The notes under the pieces: generated by a model
What the model saw: only the letters and a program-made list of their open reading frames with translations
What the model was told of the DNA's origin: nothing
The model's database searches: none
NCBI GenBank assembly: GCA_934255435.1
Contig: CAKQNZ010000040.1
Coordinates: 1-15,041 of the forward strand
Direction: 5' to 3'
DNA from: an uncultured Clostridia bacterium
GTDB lineage: Bacteria > Bacillota > Clostridia > Peptostreptococcales > Anaerovoracaceae
Length of the DNA stretch: 15,041 nt
Program-made: the position numbers and the translations under genes
Shown: in pieces, positions 13,496-15,041 of the stretch
How the letters are laid out: every line of letters begins with the position of its first letter
How positions within the stretch are numbered: position 1 is the first letter of the stretch

Positions 13496-14446
13496 ATGAA
13501 AAACAGTGCATTTTCAAACTACAAGGTATTTGCAGGCAATTCACATCTTGAACTGGCAGAGGAGATAGCCTCTATAATGGGCAAACCGCTGGGAAGGGCT
13601 ACTGTAAACAAGTTCAGCGATGGTGAGATATCTGTTAATCTTTGGGAGACTGTAAGAGGCGTTGACTGCTATATAATCCAGTCTACATGCGATCCTGTCA
13701 ACGATAATCTGATGGAACTGCTGATAATGATAGACGCCATGAAACGTGCATCTGCAGGCAGGATAAACGCTGTCATCCCTTATTACGGATATGCAAGACA
13801 GGACAGAAAGGCTAAGGCAAGAGATCCTATCACTGCCAAGCTGGTGGCAGATCTTATAGTTGCAGCAGGAGCTGACAGAGTCCTCACGATGGATCTGCAC
13901 GCAGCACAGATACAGGGATATTTCGATGTACCGGTAGATCATCTCATAGGTATGCCTATACTGTCAAAATACTTTGTCGACGAAGGCCTTGACGATGTGG
14001 TTATAGTTTCTCCTGACCACGGCAGTGTGACAAGAGCAAGGAATATGGCACAGCCCCTCGATGCACCTATCGCAATAGTGGACAAGAGAAGACCTGAACC
14101 TAACAAAAGCGAGATCATGAATATAATCGGAGATATAAAGGACAAGAACTGTATACTTATCGACGATATGATCGATACTGCAGGAACTATCACAAATGCA
14201 GCCAATGCACTGAAGGAGCTTGGAGCAAAGAGCGTAAGAGCATGTGCGACACATGCAGTACTTTCAGGTCCAGCAATAGAGCGTATAGAAAAATCGGCAA
14301 TAGAAGAACTCGTACTTCTGAACACTATTCCTATCCCTGAAGAAAAGAGGATCGGTAAAATGAAGTTCCTGTCGGTAGCTCCGCTGTTTGCAGAAGCCAT
14401 GACAAGAGTATTCACAAACGACTCCATCAGTAAACTCTTTGACTGA
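13496..14446 (+). CDS. prs: Ribose-phosphate pyrophosphokinase (PRPP synthetase)
   Basis: 316 residues, typical class I length. It makes PRPP from ribose-5-phosphate and ATP, feeding purine, pyrimidine, His and Trp synthesis, and supplies the PurR effector. Visible motifs: NKFSDGEI (38-45), the flexible loop [15 protein letters not shown] (95-109), [13 protein letters not shown] (132-144), [11 protein letters not shown] (172-182) and the PRPP loop [12 protein letters not shown] (220-231). RBS TAGGAGA before the start. Third gene of the murC operon, in its conserved place between glmU and pth. Confidence 0.98.
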   Translation: MKNSAFSNYKVFAGNSHLELAEEIASIMGKPLGRATVNKFSDGEISVNLWETVRGVDCYIIQSTCDPVNDNLMELLIMIDAMKRASAGRINAVIPYYGYARQDRKAKARDPITAKLVADLIVAAGADRVLTMDLHAAQIQGYFDVPVDHLIGMPILSKYFVDEGLDDVVIVSPDHGSVTRARNMAQPLDAPIAIVDKRRPEPNKSEIMNIIGDIKDKNCILIDDMIDTAGTITNAANALKELGAKSVRACATHAVLSGPAIERIEKSAIEELVLLNTIPIPEEKRIGKMKFLSVAPLFAEAMTRVFTNDSISKLFD

Positions 14447-14475
14447 TAAAAACAAACGAAAGGCGAAATACTGAT

Positions 14476-15041
14476 ATGATCGTAATAGCAGGTCTGGGCA
14501 ATCCCGGCAGGAAATACGAAAAGACAAGACACAATATGGGATTCCTCACAATAGACCGTATTGCAGAAAACAACGATATAAATGTCAGCAGGATAAAACA
14601 CAAGGCACTGGTCGGAGATGGATTCGTCTCCGGCCATAAAGTGCTTCTGGTAAAACCGCAGACTTATATGAATCTCAGCGGGGATTCCATCCGTGAGATC
14701 ATGGACTACTATGATGTCGATATAGAAGACCTGATCGTCATATATGATGACTTTGACATAGAGACCGGAGCACTCAGGATAAGAAAAAAAGGCAGTGCAG
14801 GCAGTCACAACGGTATGAAGTCCATAATCAAATGTCTGGGAGACGACGGTTTTCCGAGGATAAGAGTAGGCATAGGCAAAAGCGGCAACCAGGACTGGAA
14901 GGATTTTGTGCTGGGCAAGGTCGGCGGTAGCGATTCTGAGCTTATCTCCGCTGCCATATCGAATGCTGCAGATGCAGTGGAATGTATCATATCCGAAGGC
15001 ATAGACCGTGCTATGAAAAAAAATAATACTAAGAAAAAGAA
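14476..15041 (+). CDS. pth: Peptidyl-tRNA hydrolase, C-terminal end beyond the window
   Basis: The frame is open from the ATG at 14476 to the right edge, 188 codons; bacterial Pth is usually 185-200, so only a few residues are missing. It starts MIVIAGLGNPGRKYEKTRHN, with the conserved Asn9 and the catalytic His19 in TRHNMGF. Further motifs are KPQTYMNLSG, YDDFDI (the Asp that orients His) and SAGSHNGMKSI. It releases peptide from prematurely dissociated peptidyl-tRNA, an essential recycling step. The ribosome binding site is AAAGGCG at about 14459-14465. Last visible gene of the murC-glmU(C)-prs-pth operon. The tail is Lys-rich (MKKNNTKKK), as is common at the end of Pth. Confidence 0.96.
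   Translation, partial: MIVIAGLGNPGRKYEKTRHNMGFLTIDRIAENNDINVSRIKHKALVGDGFVSGHKVLLVKPQTYMNLSGDSIREIMDYYDVDIEDLIVIYDDFDIETGALRIRKKGSAGSHNGMKSIIKCLGDDGFPRIRVGIGKSGNQDWKDFVLGKVGGSDSELISAAISNAADAVECIISEGIDRAMKKNNTKKK

Overview
The window looks like a chromosomal segment of a low-to-mid GC, Gram-positive, anaerobic Clostridia-type bacterium. The reasons are strong AGGAGG-type ribosome binding sites, heavy use of ATA and AGA/AGG codons, the housekeeping genes spoVG, purR, murC, prs and pth close together, MurT/GatD-type cell-wall genes, and a coenzyme-B12 mutase with its GlmL-type reactivating ATPase behind a sigma-54 promoter. That last arrangement is typical of amino-acid-fermenting clostridia. 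A family-level guess (the Anaerovoracaceae / old Family XIII neighbourhood) is only an impression.

Region 1 (1-5050) has a divergent pair of transcription units. On the minus strand is the start of an EamA/DMT drug/metabolite transporter that runs off the left edge. On the plus strand is a three-gene operon: a GlmL-like ATPase, a 587-residue adenosylcobalamin mutase with a fused GlmE-like barrel and GlmS-like B12 domain, and a divergent ProC-like reductase, closed by a strong hairpin terminator. The 531-base gap between the two units (431-961) holds a minus-strand promoter, a cluster of GTGAC half sites, a TTTCCAG/CTGGAAA dyad and a near-perfect -24/-12 (sigma-54) promoter. The 129-base leader that follows (833-961) has no riboswitch I can recognise. 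This operon is the best candidate for an undescribed catabolic system: its motifs differ from glutamate mutase and from ordinary ProC, so the substrate is unknown.

Region 2 (5100-8413) has a sugar-transfer-type ATP-grasp protein, a partial terminator, and then a MurT/GatD pair. In this pair all three residues of the glutaminase catalytic triad (Cys and His in GatD, Asp in MurT) appear to be replaced, while the ATPase and zinc-ribbon features of MurT remain. Region 3 (8415-9937) is pyruvate kinase, ending in a terminator shared with the convergent spoVG.

Region 4 (9952-15041) is the cell-wall/purine housekeeping block. purR-spoVG runs leftwards, and murC-glmU(C-terminal part)-prs-pth runs rightwards from a divergent promoter region. 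The glmU gene contains only the left-handed beta-helix acetyltransferase half; the uridylyltransferase half is absent. From memory, the usual clostridial order is murC-purR-spoVG-glmU-prs-pth, all in one direction. The purR-spoVG pair therefore appears to have moved and inverted, and the glmU truncation sits at exactly the joint left behind.
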